Shown here: positions 22,578 through 33,615 of the stretch, piece by piece
Numbering within the stretch: position 1 is the stretch's first letter
Layout of the letters: each line of letters opens with the position of its first letter
From: Turbatrix aceti
Lineage: Eukaryota; Nematoda; Chromadorea; Rhabditida; Panagrolaimidae
Direction: 5' to 3'
Length of the DNA: 64,000 nucleotides
NCBI GenBank assembly: GCA_963969345.1
Contig: OZ017768.1
Location: forward strand, 11,386,193 to 11,450,192
The notes under the pieces: generated by a model
Database searches by the model: none
Seen by the model: the letters and a program-made list of their open reading frames with translations, nothing else
Told to the model about the DNA's origin: nothing
Translations under genes and position numbers: made by a program

Positions 22578-25500
22578 CTATATAATAAACCGGTATGATC
22601 CATCCACCGTAGAAACCAGTACAATGGGAGACAGCTCGGTGGCTGTAATGGTGTCGAATAAAGGTCGCATGAGATCGAGGAGCGTTTCGAACACGGGTTG
22701 TCTGTTGGAGATAAAAGACTGGAAAGCACTCTCGATCTCATTGACCGTGGACTGCCGGGTAATGACCGACAATAGCTGGCCAAGTACGGCGGCTGGAAGG
22801 GCGACAGCAAAGGCCACAATCTTGACCTTTGAGGAGAAATTTGGCAGAACACTTGCCAGACTGACGGCGACCTGTTGTTCGATTTTTTTCTTCGCCGGCA
22901 GGGAGTAGTGACGCTCGACGCAGACGATGGATACGTTGGTCATATTGGCCGAGCCGACGGTAACTCCGGCCGAAGCTGTGGTAGATGATGCGGATGCTGA
23001 AGTAGAAACGGACGCTGCCATGATTCCAGGTAATCCTGTTCCAGAGCCCAGGGCAACGTTGGAAGCAGCAGCAGCATTTTCATTTGTAGACAGCATTTTT
23101 GAAGACACAAAAGCCGAGTGAAAATGCAAGATCAGCCTGATGGCGTCCTCGTAGCTTTTTGAAGCGTGTAGAGCAAAACTCAAAAGAACAGGACGTTTGC
23201 CAGATTTTGTTACATCAACGTTGTCGTAGAGTTGAAGCTTCGCGCCGTCAAGCACAAAGGGAATTCCCTGTTCCTGGGCGTAGGCGAGGACGTCTTCGAG
23301 CGTCGAAACGTCATCGTCGAACAGAGGTATCGTAGGCAGCCCGTGCGAGCGAAGTTGCGAGACAAGCGACGACACCTCGGCTGGATGGGTCGAGGTATTG
23401 GCAAAGACAATGACTCGGCAGGGAGAAAAGGTCGCGCCACTTCCGGTGCAGTGCATGTTGATGGCATGCAGTGGGTCGAGCTGGACGTTGAGACCAATCG
23501 CAAACACGGACCCCGCATAACCATCTTTGGGGTGCCGCTGGGAGGCAAAAAAAGTGTCATAGCGGCCGCCGGCTAGGATGACACGAGGCTTGGTCGTGTT
23601 CTTGTAGGGGACGTCAACTTGAAGGAGAAAAACGATGCCGTGTGAAAAAACAAAAGGGCGGTAAGCCAGAGAGGGGTCAAAGAGAACAGTTAGGTTTCGA
23701 ATACCTGAAATTAAAAAAATTTAAATGAATGTTTCATTTCTGAATCAAAATTTTTTCAATAATATTTAGCAAATTTTTTTTCCCAATTCTAATTGAAAAA
23801 TCTAAAAACAGAAAAAATCAAATCCAAATTTTAGTTTTCAAATAACTCACTAACCACGAATCGGACAACAAGATGACTCTCCATCTTTGTAACTTATTGT
23901 ATGTCCGAGGCGGTAAATTAATTAAATATGTAAAATGAAATGAAATTACTCACTGGTAAGCTGAGAAGCAAACTTGAGCGAACCAACGATATCCGCCAGA
24001 GCAGCACTGATCCTGTTCCGGATCTCGCCAGACTTCCCCTTGACCGCCTTCTTCATCCGCTGCGTGAAATCGTACTGCGAAGCCTCCGGGCCCTGCAAAA
24101 ACCGCAGAATGCCCTTCGCCGTTTCGACGGCGATGCCAGCATGCGAGGCGAGTTGTTCGGCAGAAGCAGTCGACATCGGCTTGCTCTTCGTCGCGGTCGT
24201 AGCCACGACGCACGAATGCAGGTAGTCGTAAACCGTTCGAACCACCCGGTAATCGACAACAGAGTGAATTGCACATGCGACTTCGACAAATGCTGCGTGG
24301 CCGACTCGAAGAGTTTTTCGGAGATCGGCAATGCAGGGCAGCTTGCGGCCAATGTCGATCGCGATGGCTAGCATCTCGGCGGTCAGACGGGACGCAGAGT
24401 CGGATGACATGGAAGGCGACGGGGCGATGAGATCAACGATGCATTCGTTACGGTAGACGGGGTGCGCTTCGGGGTACTCGCTGGCAACAAAAATTGGACC
24501 AATGCCAAAGCGCCGGATTGACCGGATGCAATTTCGAACACAGTAGCGAACGAAGTTGATCCGCATGTCGGATTCGAGAGTTACGACCACGCCTGAGGGG
24601 TCAAGAAGCATGCAGGGCTGGTGCAGCGTGGATTTTGTAAAGTAGTGTCGCCGACCACCATCCACGGGGGTTAGGGGATGCATTTGGAACTTGGAGATGC
24701 CGTAGAGGGAGAAGATGGCACCAAGCTCCTGCTCAATGGCCGAGAGCCCAATTTGTGATCTTAATTGTTGGTTGCCAACGCATATGGCTAGGTCATACAT
24801 GTAGTTGACGGCCGGAGGGGTATCGACGGCAAAAAGTTGTTCAAGGGCATAGCGATGAATGCGTGAACGAGGGTTTCGAAGGCTTTGGCCGTATTGTTTC
24901 TAAAAAAACACCACGCAATAATAAAAACAAATTAAAATGTTGTGTACTTTTTTTCATAAAAAATGTTTTTAAAATTTGAAAGAAAAAACGAACCGCAAAA
25001 GACGACTCTTCACTCTCAACAAATGGCACAAGATTGTCGTGCAGCAACTGGGCTACAGTAGGCCGATTGTTCGGGTCGAGAGCCATCATCCACTTGATCA
25101 GCTTCCGGATATTAGCTCGCTCCGAATCAGCAGCGACGTGAAACGCAAAATCGTCGGGAAAGCCCAGAAAGTCTCGGAGATGGCTGAGAAGACTGTTTCG
25201 CTCCATGCCGTTGGGCAGGGGACGGTAGAACATCTCAAAGAGCACGACGCCGACGCTGTAGACATCGCACTTGTTGTCATACATGCCACCGTGGACGTCA
25301 ATTTCTGGAGCAATATAAAAGCCTGTTCCGATGCCCTTTGTCTGGCTGGATGTGATGACAGGGGTATTTGACAGTTCGGCAGAATCCCCGGCATCGGGTT
25401 GCTTGAAGACGGATTCGAGCGTTGCCAGACCAAAATCACCTATTTTGACCTAAATGCACGTCTTTTAACAACATCGGTAGAAAAAACTCACGCTTGCGTG

Positions 25501-28500
25501 TCCGTCCAAAAAGATATTTCCCGGCTTGATGTCCCGATGAATCATGTTCTGATCGTGGATGTACTCCAGTCCAAGCAAAATCTCCCTCACCAGACGCCAG
25601 GTGAGTTTGATGTCTCGCAACAGATTTTTTTCATCGATCCAGACACGAAGTGTTTTTTGATCGCAGAATTCCATCTGGATGTAGAGGATCTTCGGCAGAC
25701 AGGACTGTCTTTTCTCGTCGTCTTCGGGATCTTCCTCATCGATGTGATCGTCATTCATCACGTCTTCGTTGTAGAATTCAATTCTCGTGAATTCGGAATT
25801 ATCGTCCGAAATATTTGGATGTGGGTAGTGAGGCGAAAGCATTTGGTGATGATAAGTCACCGAACGCTTGCTCAGGTGAAGCCGGTAGTCAGCGCGCTCC
25901 CGATCATTGTTGCTCGCTTCGGAGTCGATGAAGATGGTTGAGTATTCATCGGCGGAAGTCGTTCGTGGCTTTCGGAACAGACCCTTGTCGCCACTGCTGC
26001 TGCTGGATTCTGAATCATCGCTGGTGCTGCTACTGCCGTCTTCATCGTCGGTGCGGCTTCTATGACTGTCTTGATGCGCTGAATCCTGGTGGGCATCACT
26101 CCGGAGTACCGTAAAATCTCCAGCGTTGTGAGCAGCAAATCTGTCGTTACTTGAGGCTAGAATAGAGCAACACCGTCCAAAAATCGTCATTGTTGATCCA
26201 CAAACTCACAAATCGTATCTTCAGACCTGGTGTCGCTTTCCGAATGATCAACAGGCTCTTCAGATGCCGTTTCCGTCCATGCATTAAAGTACCGTACGAC
26301 GTGTTCGTGGTTAAGCCTTGCCAGAAGATTCGCTTCACGCGTCAGCTTTCTCACCACCCGCCGATTGTTGGCATTGATGGGAATGAGCTTGATGGCGTAA
26401 TCGTTGCCGTCCAGCTTGTTTCTCGCCAAAATAACCTGTCCAAAGCCGCCTTTCCCGAGGAATCGATACGCGTAGAAATCGCTGTGAAGACGAGTGTGTT
26501 CGAATGCGTCTACACCGATCGATGACGAATTTATGGTGGACGATGACGTATTGAGCAAGGTGGTTGAATCTGAAAAATTCTCACGAATTCAAATAAAAAA
26601 GTTTTTCGAAAAGCGCACAATTAGTCAAAAAAGGATGCAAAACCAAGTCATCGACGGGAATGAACGAGTTGCACGCCTTGATAAGGTTCTGCAGATCTTT
26701 GACAAACGCAGAGCCGTCAGAGCTCTTCGGGGCCACGGATTCCAGAAGGCTGCCGAGAGCTGCAATGTCCTGCCTACGACTGGTGTGCTTTGTGGCACTC
26801 TTAACGCCGGTCATCTGTCGCAGCAGACCGGTTGAACTAGAAATCGGAGAACCTGGGGGCACCATGGCTTTCACACTGGCGGCCGGATTTTTGGCCGTCG
26901 TGGTGTTGACCAAGTCCGCAAATCGTTGGCAAAAGTTGAGAATTTCAGGTCTAAAAGCCTATTTTTTACAAAAAAAAAACTAAAAACAAAAAAGAAACGT
27001 ACAGAAAAATTGCATCGGATAAGTAAAAGTTCTGCCTTTTATCCATCCAAACCGAAGTCGCATCAATGTGACCGTGCCAGAGAGAGTTCTCGTGCAACCA
27101 CTTCAGTGCACCAACAACCGTCGAAGCCAGTAACGGTAATTCATTTTTCTGCAAAAAATTCATTTCTGCAAAAAATGAATACCGATGAAAGAGGGAAAAA
27201 AGGGCTTACCATACTTTTACCATCCAAAATCGTTTTGAGATTCTTATCCGACGCATTGATATACTGTCCATAAGAAAGCACAACCTTGAAGTTGGAAGCA
27301 TTCGTACAGACCTTGTTCAGGTTGACGAACAAGTAAGTCGCAATGAAGCAGTCGAAATCGAGGGTTTTGAGCAGTTTGACAGCCTGCCGGTAGAATTCGT
27401 TCAAGTCGGTGTGGAAGTCAGTCAACTCCGAAGTATCCCTTATGCGACCTGCATGCGCAAAGGACCATTCAGACATTAGGACAAGTTTTCCCTTCAAAAA
27501 ATGTAGATTGCAGAACAATAGGCCTTACAATGATCAAGTATCGTAAAACAACCGTACCTTGTGTTCAACGAGAGATTCAGTGCAAAATTGATGAAATGAG
27601 GCACGCATCTGACTCGGTGAGTCTATTTTCTTCAGGACGACTTCTTCGCCTTGAAGCAGCACAAGTCGGATACCGTCTACCAGAACAGAAGACCGAAGTT
27701 TAACGAGTTCTTCCTGACGATTTGCTTTTTCTACACGTCGATGTTCGTGGGCCTCATCGATTTCTTCGCAAGCTCTGCGCTCGGAAACTGTTCTTTTTCG
27801 CTGAAAAATAAAATTTTAGAATGTAAAAAACAAATTCTATGCCCATAAAAATAAACAATAAGATAAAAAACATAATTTTAGGCTAGATACATGACATTGT
27901 AATCGTATTCGCAACGTTGTAAATCACAATTCTACGATGCAATTTCAACGTAGTCGACAACAGGCATGTCAAAAATCGGGGGCCGGCCCCGGAGGCCAAG
28001 GCCGTTTTTTCTCGGGACCTCCAGCCCCCTTTGGCCCCCGTTTATATTTTTTTGAAAAGAAATAGGCAAAATTCACAAAAAAACGACAAAAAATTTAACA
28101 AATTTAATGATTTCTGCGTTTCCAAATGTTTTACAACCTGTTTTTGACTTTATCCTCTCCCTATTTTACATTAATTTTACTGTTTTTTAAAAAAACTATG
28201 TCAATTTGGGTTAAAAATTAATGATTTTTTTTCAGTGGCCGGGGCCGAACGTCTAAGGGCCAGGGGGGCGGGGACGAAAATTTTCGGCCCCCTGACATGC
28301 CTGGTCAACACTGACAGTAAACAGAATACGATCGTTTTTATAAAACAGACACTCAAAACTCACTTTTTCGGCAGCTTCTAAGGCGAACTTGGTTTTGACC
28401 ATAACGTCATACTCAGTTTCTGGCACTTGATTATGACATTCCAAAAACTCCTCGGCAGTCGTGCAGAGCTCGTATATCATGACATTGCCAGTGAGGTTAT

Positions 28501-28807
28501 GGGCCTTGGATTTAAGAAGGGAGATGAGAGCTGCCTGGGAGGCATCATCGATGTGCCGTGAACCCTTGATGGATATCGCACACGGCTGATCGGGATACCG
28601 GTCGCTGCAGCGAAACTCGACATCCACGCTGACGTGTATGGGTTCTTGTCGTGGCAGCAAGCGAATAATGGCTTCGAGCGGAGACCATTTCTTCCAGCAG
28701 TTTTCGGTTTTTAATGAGAGAATTTGCTTCTCGTCAAAAACCGATGTAAGAACTGTAGCTTCTTCTAATTGTTGCTCTTTGTAGTACGCCAGACTAGCTT
28801 TAGCCAT
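22578..28807 (-). CDS. gcn-2: eIF2-alpha kinase GCN2 (RWD, pseudokinase, kinase, HisRS-like)
   Basis: GCN2 senses uncharged tRNA or stalled ribosomes and phosphorylates eIF2-alpha. Ten exons join in frame: 28807-28364, 27800-27558, 27491-27210, 27148-27003, 26950-26619, 26569-26210, 26156-25492, 25449-24994, 24899-23954 and 23704-22578, giving about 1666 residues (human 1649). Order: RWD (~10-140); charged helix; degenerate kinase (~300-480, with GALKWLHENSLWHGHID in place of HRD); active kinase (~515-970) with GKGGFGQV, YAIKLIPI, MIHRDIKPGN, KIGDFGLA and FYIAPE, split by an acidic/Ser-rich insert between N- and C-lobes as in the family; HisRS-like domain from ~985 (YDLAICVGNQQLRS, LAGGRYD); C-terminal ribosome-binding region. 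A MITE lies in intron 1. The exon 3 acceptor (27492-27495) is the least certain join. Confidence 0.93.
27961..28303. mobile_element. GC-rich TIR element (hAT-like MITE) inside GCN2 intron 1
   Basis: A 343-bp element with inverted ends CAGGCATGTCA / TGACATGCCTG, GC-rich subterminal blocks (GGGGGCCGGCCCCGGAGG and its counterpart) and an AT-rich core. The flanks GTCGACAA and GTCAACAC match at 6 of 8 positions, which may be a decayed 8-bp target duplication. No coding capacity. Confidence 0.7.
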
Positions 28808-29336
28808 GTAACATGCAACAAAAATCAATATACAGAGAGATAATATATGGGAGACAGGAGAAGGATACACGCAAGACAAATGAGCAGAGATGAAATTTTC
28901 AAACAATGCAGCATCGACCAACGGGGGAGAGTATGAGTGCACAGTGTCCCCTGTCAAAGAAGATAACCATTTCGGTTTGAATTTCTTTGATGACAATCGT
29001 TTTCATGATTTACAGAACGGTAAAAAATATATCAATATGTTTGCATTTTATCGTTCAACAGAGACAATAATACTTTATTTACAGGAATCATTGAATTGCA
29101 GGTTAATAACTTCCAGATTAAGCGCAGTTTGGTGCAAGTTGTCAATCAGGCTCGGAATTGAAACTAGAAAAGGAATGATCAAACTCCCAAAACTGATTGA
29201 AATCGATCGATTTTGTCCAGTCGAGCATTGCAGATTTCTCCCAACGCTGAATTGAGGATTTCATTGTAGAAAGGGATATCCAAAGAATCAGGCTCTGTTC
29301 CTTGCCTGTAGATGCCTCAGGCAGGTGAATTTTACG

Positions 29337-29430
29337 GTACAAACTTTTCATAGTAAGAGCAACTTTTTGACCAAATTTCGTGAAGAATTTCCAAAACGCT
29401 GTCTAACATTTTCCTTGTTAGCTTCACTTA
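29337..29430 (+). repeat. Diverged relative of the 48311-48923 foldback end
   Basis: The stretch ACAAACTTTTCATAGTAAGA ... TTTCGTGAAGAATTTCCAAAA ... TTTTCCTTGTTA parallels the right arm of the large foldback (ATAAACTTCTCATAGTAAAA ... TTTCGTGAAGAAATTCCAAAA ... TTTCCTTGTAA) with scattered mismatches along about 90 bp. Confidence 0.6.
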
Positions 29431-29496
29431 TATGCCATACACGGTTTCATTTCATTTCATTTATTCTCTAATTTTTTTATTTATTCATTTTATTTA

Positions 29497-29528
29497 TTTT
29501 AAAGTGTACACGGTTGTACACTTTAAAA
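29497..29528. repeat. Perfect 14-bp palindrome with 4-nt loop
   Basis: TTTTAAAGTGTACA, the loop CGGT, then TGTACACTTTAAAA. All 14 pairs match. It could form a cruciform or a short RNA hairpin. No terminator role is implied in a eukaryote. Confidence 0.8.
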
Positions 29529-29634
29529 CCATGCGTGTGCCTCGCCCGGGACCTGAGTTTGGCGACTGCGGCATGATTTGGGACTTTGGCCGAGTTTTTG
29601 CAGGTTCCGATAGTTGAGGCTCTGAACTTGAGGG

Positions 29635-30058
29635 CAGGGTGGCAAAACTTCCATGGGAATTAGAAATAGGGGAATTATTTAAAAAAAAATAGTACATGTT
29701 CATACAAAATATTTATATATCCAAAAACACACTTATTTTATTAATGTATTAAAATTAACAATGAAAATAAAATCATTTCCCTAATTTGAAAGAAAAAAGC
29801 ACGCTCCTGCGTAAAATAACGGTGGCGGGATCGCGCATTTTCAAGATTCACTAAGGAGTAAAAATAGTGAATCTTCAAAATTTCTCAAGAGAATTTCACC
29901 GGAGAATATCCGGAGATTCTTTTAGGTAAAAAAAATTTCGCGGAAGATTTCAGTGTTCAAAAATAAATAATAGCGAAAAAAATGACGGTAAAACCTAGTT
30001 TTTATACTCCGGAGATTTTTTCATAGGTTGTAATCTCTCCCGAAATTTCGCCACACTG
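29635..30058. repeat. TIR repeat with CAG(G/T)GTGGC ends
   Basis: The left end CAGGGTGGCAAAACTTCC and the right end, read in reverse, CAGTGTGGCGAAATTTCG form imperfect inverted termini about 424 bp apart, enclosing short internal inverted segments (AAGATTCACTAAGGAG / TAGTGAATCTTCAAAA). Probably a non-autonomous DNA element. No target duplication is visible. Confidence 0.5.
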
Positions 30059-30381
30059 CGTTAAACCCGCTTTTTGTTGTTGCTTCCGTTTTTTTGATCG
30101 AGATATCAGCATCATAATACTTTTTTTCTGAGATGATACTGACTGATATGGATTTTTGCTAACATGATATCATGTTGACTTTTCAAAATTCTTGCCTGAC
30201 TGATACTGATCTGATATCAGTATCGGTATCAGACCTTGATATCATGATAAACCTGATATCAGATAAACATTGACGCCTGGCATAAAAAACAACAAAAAGA
30301 AATGTCAGTACTTTATTTGTGCATCTTTACCGATTTTTAGTGAATGAAGAATTTTAGTAATTGAGTAAAACGCATTGCTGG

Positions 30382-31332
30382 TTAGACGTATATGTCGGGA
30401 GCATGATAAGCAAGCTCGGGGCCCCAGTCGAGAGCAATCAACGGGCGATGCGTGGACGGCAGCAGGACATGGGTATGGAAGCGACGCCCTTCGTGGAGAT
30501 TCAAAAAATCGATCCACCGTTCCTTGAAGTGATGCGATCGCCAGGGGGTTAAGAAGGCACTCCAGGATTTGGGAAAGTTGCTGTAATTTCCCCGAAGAAA
30601 ATCAATGTACGTGATGCCATTGGATATAAGGTAGAAGTTCCAAGTGAACATAAATCCTAAGATAATGGAGACGCTGAACGATTGTAAAATACAAAAAAGA
30701 ATACATTTAGGAAAGAAATTTGGGCCAAAATATCGACAAAAGTATGGTATCCATGGAACTGGCAGCACGCCATAGCATATGTGGGGGTATCGACTTCCCG
30801 CGTAGAAGAATTGATAAAATGGTTGCCATAAAAAACAAGTCAAGATTGCGCATCCCAAGGCGAGAAAACCAATGAACTGGAGGAAGTATCGATGATTTCC
30901 TGCTCCTACGCAGCGATTGATCCAAATGCAGTGATGGTCCATGAGCACGACGCACTCATCGCAGATGCTGCAATGATGCGTAATTGGCGACTTGTAGTTG
31001 TGACAACGATCGCATTGCGGTTCGCGGATTGATTTTGGAGGTCTTCCAGATGGCGTGCCAGCCGCCATGACAAAATTGAAGAGAATATTAATCACGAAGA
31101 AGACGACAAGGCAGATGAGAGGCACCACACCGATCACATGCAAGCGTTGTGCGTAGAACGGCAAGATCACAGAAACCAAAATGAAGACAAAAAAGCCGAT
31201 TATCAGAAATACCGCATATCGAAGCACCCTGCCAATTACGCAACGTATAAATAAATTTAGATAGTAAAAAAAACAAAAAAATACGCCAGAAAAGCAAGCC
31301 TGCAAACGAAGTCGACATCTTCCGAGCTTCAT
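30382..31332 (-). CDS. DHHC palmitoyltransferase, ZDHHC16-like
   Basis: DHHC enzymes transfer palmitate to cysteines of membrane proteins, usually in ER/Golgi. A single open frame of 316 residues starts at the ATG at 31332; in-frame codons above it include no other ATG. Two N-terminal membrane segments (~40-95) precede the Cys-rich domain (CDRCHNYKSPITHHCSICDE ... LMDHHCIWINRCVG ... NHRYF), followed by two more membrane segments (~180-200 and ~235-260). The C-terminal HTHVLLPSTHRP is specific to ZDHHC16 orthologues. The residue after the catalytic DHHC is Ile rather than the usual Pro. It is intronless, unlike every other complete gene here, and divergent to the VWA-like gene. Confidence 0.88.
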   Translation of the reverse strand: MKLGRCRLRLQACFSGVFFCFFYYLNLFIRCVIGRVLRYAVFLIIGFFVFILVSVILPFYAQRLHVIGVVPLICLVVFFVINILFNFVMAAGTPSGRPPKSIREPQCDRCHNYKSPITHHCSICDECVVLMDHHCIWINRCVGAGNHRYFLQFIGFLALGCAILTCFLWQPFYQFFYAGSRYPHICYGVLPVPWIPYFCRYFGPNFFPKCILFCILQSFSVSIILGFMFTWNFYLISNGITYIDFLRGNYSNFPKSWSAFLTPWRSHHFKERWIDFLNLHEGRRFHTHVLLPSTHRPLIALDWGPELAYHAPDIYV

Positions 31333-31835
31333 TATAAATATCGGATGAATGACGAGATAAGGACAAAATAATTTTTGAAGAATGACCAACGCGCAACAAT
31401 GATAGAGTTTTTATGTTTTGCTAATTTTTTGTGTGTGTTTTTGCAATGCGATATAAAAACACCACAAAACCATGTTAATTTTTAGGCGATTTTATTATCT
31501 TTTAATTCGAACATCCGCTCGACTTGAGCGAACGCTTGAAAAAAGTTGAACAGCTGCTCTCGAGAACGGCCGCTTTTGCTATTGTAAGGATTGTAATGGT
31601 TACAATTAACAAAATGTTTTTTTTACGTTTTTTAATCATTTTACACAAGTTGCTTTTAATGCAGGTGTATAATGCAACATAGACACACATAATACTTTTG
31701 TCTTATCACTGAACGTCAACAGGATGTTCTTTCTGCTTCCACAATTATCAGCACGATGGTCAGCATATTTACAAGGATTTTTTTGATGTACATACATGTT
31801 GTACTGATGCACTTGCATTCCTTCAGCTGATCACG
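31333..31835. other. Divergent intergenic region
   Basis: About 500 bp between divergent starts. Short minus-strand open frames here carry no family signal. It presumably holds both promoters. Confidence 0.4.
31812..31826 (+). promoter_or_regulatory. Candidate trans-splice acceptor for VWA-like gene
   Basis: GCATTCCTTCAG ends at 31826, nine bases before the ATG at 31836. It fits a spliced-leader acceptor. Confidence 0.35.
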
Positions 31836-33429
31836 ATGAATGCTTGTCGACTGTTTTTGCGACTATCTATTAGTTTTCTTTTGTTGACCTTCATATTAGC
31901 TCAAAATTGTAAGATTTTTTGCTGACAATAAAAATTCTTAACGCTGGTTTTTAGATCCGTGCAAACGAATTACGGTATTTTCTTTTGATTTGTCGGCAAC
32001 TTCAGGAAGTGTATCCAATTTAACGAATTTTAATCTTGTATGAACATTTTTTTGAAAAAGTCTCCGAAACATTTTACTTATAAAATTTTGTAGCAAAAAT
32101 CATGGGTAAACACGAGTATTGCTGATTGGAATTTGAACACAAATACTGTTCAAATGTCAATTTTCCGTCCAAATGGCGCAACGCAGGGAGGATCTTCCAG
32201 TATCTATATAGACAACACATCTCTCATTCTTACGATGAATGCTATAAATCCGGTGCTGGCATTTCAGCCATCTGATTTGCCAAGGTTTGTTTTTTTCTTA
32301 ACTAAATTGATTTTAAAATTGATGTTTTAAATCTGTTAAATAGAACAATGAAATTATTTTTTACTGCATTTAAAAAAGTATGAATGCTCATTATTTCCTA
32401 AATAAACTATTATTATACCGTAAAACAATTCAGACAAATTGAAAACATGGCAAATTCTTATTTTGATGCCGTGGACTACGATCGCTCCGTTAAATACGTA
32501 TTTGTGATCTTCGTATCAACTCCGTACGAAACAGAAGTCCTCTCAGCCACCGCACTGCGCAAGGATCTTTTGGATAAATTCGATACAGATTTCATCGTCG
32601 TTAGAGTGGGTAGCGAAGTCTCCGAAGCAGTCACCGATCTTGCAACCCTCGGAACGCTCAACCTTACCCAGCCAAATTTTTTGAACAGCCTGACGTCTTT
32701 GATATGCGGCACCAGTGGAGAATATCCCGGCAATGTTGACGCCATTTTGCAGTTCTCTGATCCCAGTTGTGTGACGGAACAGTTGTTGCAGGTTGGTAAA
32801 CCGGTAAAAACGTCAAATAAAATAAAGTTTTAACAATTGTAGCAAACTTCGGTCGTTCGCGACTTAGTAAATGGCTACACATTTGGCAGCACGGCATTTC
32901 GCGCACTGATACCAACGCCTATAGGCCTGCGAATTTCATTATCGACGACTTTTGCCGACACCGAAGTTACGCTGGTGAATTTGCTAAACCTCCTTGATTC
33001 GGCTTTATTTCTAACCGATTTTTGCGGCGGTAATATTCCCAACATCTCTACAGCTTTGCCTCGAATTAGACAACTCATGCACATAAAACACAACTCTGGA
33101 GCCGTTATCTTGCTTTTCAGCAATTCGACCGATACCAGTGACATAGACAAGGCAGTTGCCTATAGAAAGACATCATTCGACAACTTGAACGTGCTTTTGG
33201 CTGTTATTGTACTGAGCAATGAAAGTGAGTACACAAAAAAAATCAAGTCCAAAAAAGTTGTACTTTTAGTTTCAAATTCACCGCTACAAAAGCTTGCTAC
33301 AAACCAAAATTTGGTACAAATGTTTTTTCCAACGCTCCTAGTAAGTTTTTTTTAACATGAACGACGTTTGCATACTGTTTTTAGTATACAATTCATAGTC
33401 GACAAGAATTTTATCTAAAAAATGCCTAA
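31836..33429 (+). CDS. Secreted protein with two weak VWA-like halves
   Basis: Seven exons join in frame: 31836-31908, 31955-32037, 32094-32284, 32434-32791, 32843-33224, 33270-33340 and 33385-33429, about 400 residues. A clear signal peptide (NACRLFLRLSISFLLLTFILA) precedes CKRITVFSFDLSATSGS, which reads as a beta strand plus a DxSxT/S-type metal-site loop as in von Willebrand A domains. KYVFVIFVSTPY and LDKFDTDFIVVRVG fit later VWA strands. The second half starts at about residue 240 and has NSGAVILLFSNSTDTSD, again VWA-like but without a canonical metal site. Several NxS/T sequons support secretion. Similar two-part secreted proteins are common in nematodes, but the assignment is structural guesswork from strand patterns. 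The role is unknown. Confidence 0.65.
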
Positions 33430-33615
33430 TTTGTGAAGGACACATAAAATTTAAAAAACAAAGATGAAATTTTTCTAACCATAAACTTTTTTCTAATTAT
33501 ATTGCAATTAGGGTTTTGTACCCAGCATTTATCCACAAGTTTTTTTTGTTAAGTTAAAGTACTCAAACGAGATATTTTTTCTTTTTTTGAAGCACAGTCG
33601 AACAACAAGATGTGT

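Larger units (their letters stand above)
28808..30381. other. Repeat-bearing intergenic region between GCN2 and ZDHHC16
   Basis: About 1.6 kb between the GCN2 start and the palmitoyltransferase stop. It contains a diverged foldback end (29337-29430), a perfect short palindrome (29497-29528), a TIR repeat (29635-30058) and a TGATATCA-rich patch (about 30105-30265). Open frames upstream of the GCN2 ATG lack supporting features. Confidence 0.5.

Noticed and set aside
26580..26595. Apparent 15-bp GTGAGA...CAG intron in GCN2
   Set aside because: Its use breaks the downstream frame; the 50-bp intron with a GTGCGC donor keeps it.
28808..28996. N-terminal extension of GCN2
   Set aside because: The ATG at 28807 opens directly into the RWD domain, as in orthologues; the upstream frame is hydrophobic and unlike any GCN2.
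31502..31690. Minus-strand 62-codon frame with a hydrophobic segment
   Set aside because: AT-rich and no support from splice sites or family resemblance.
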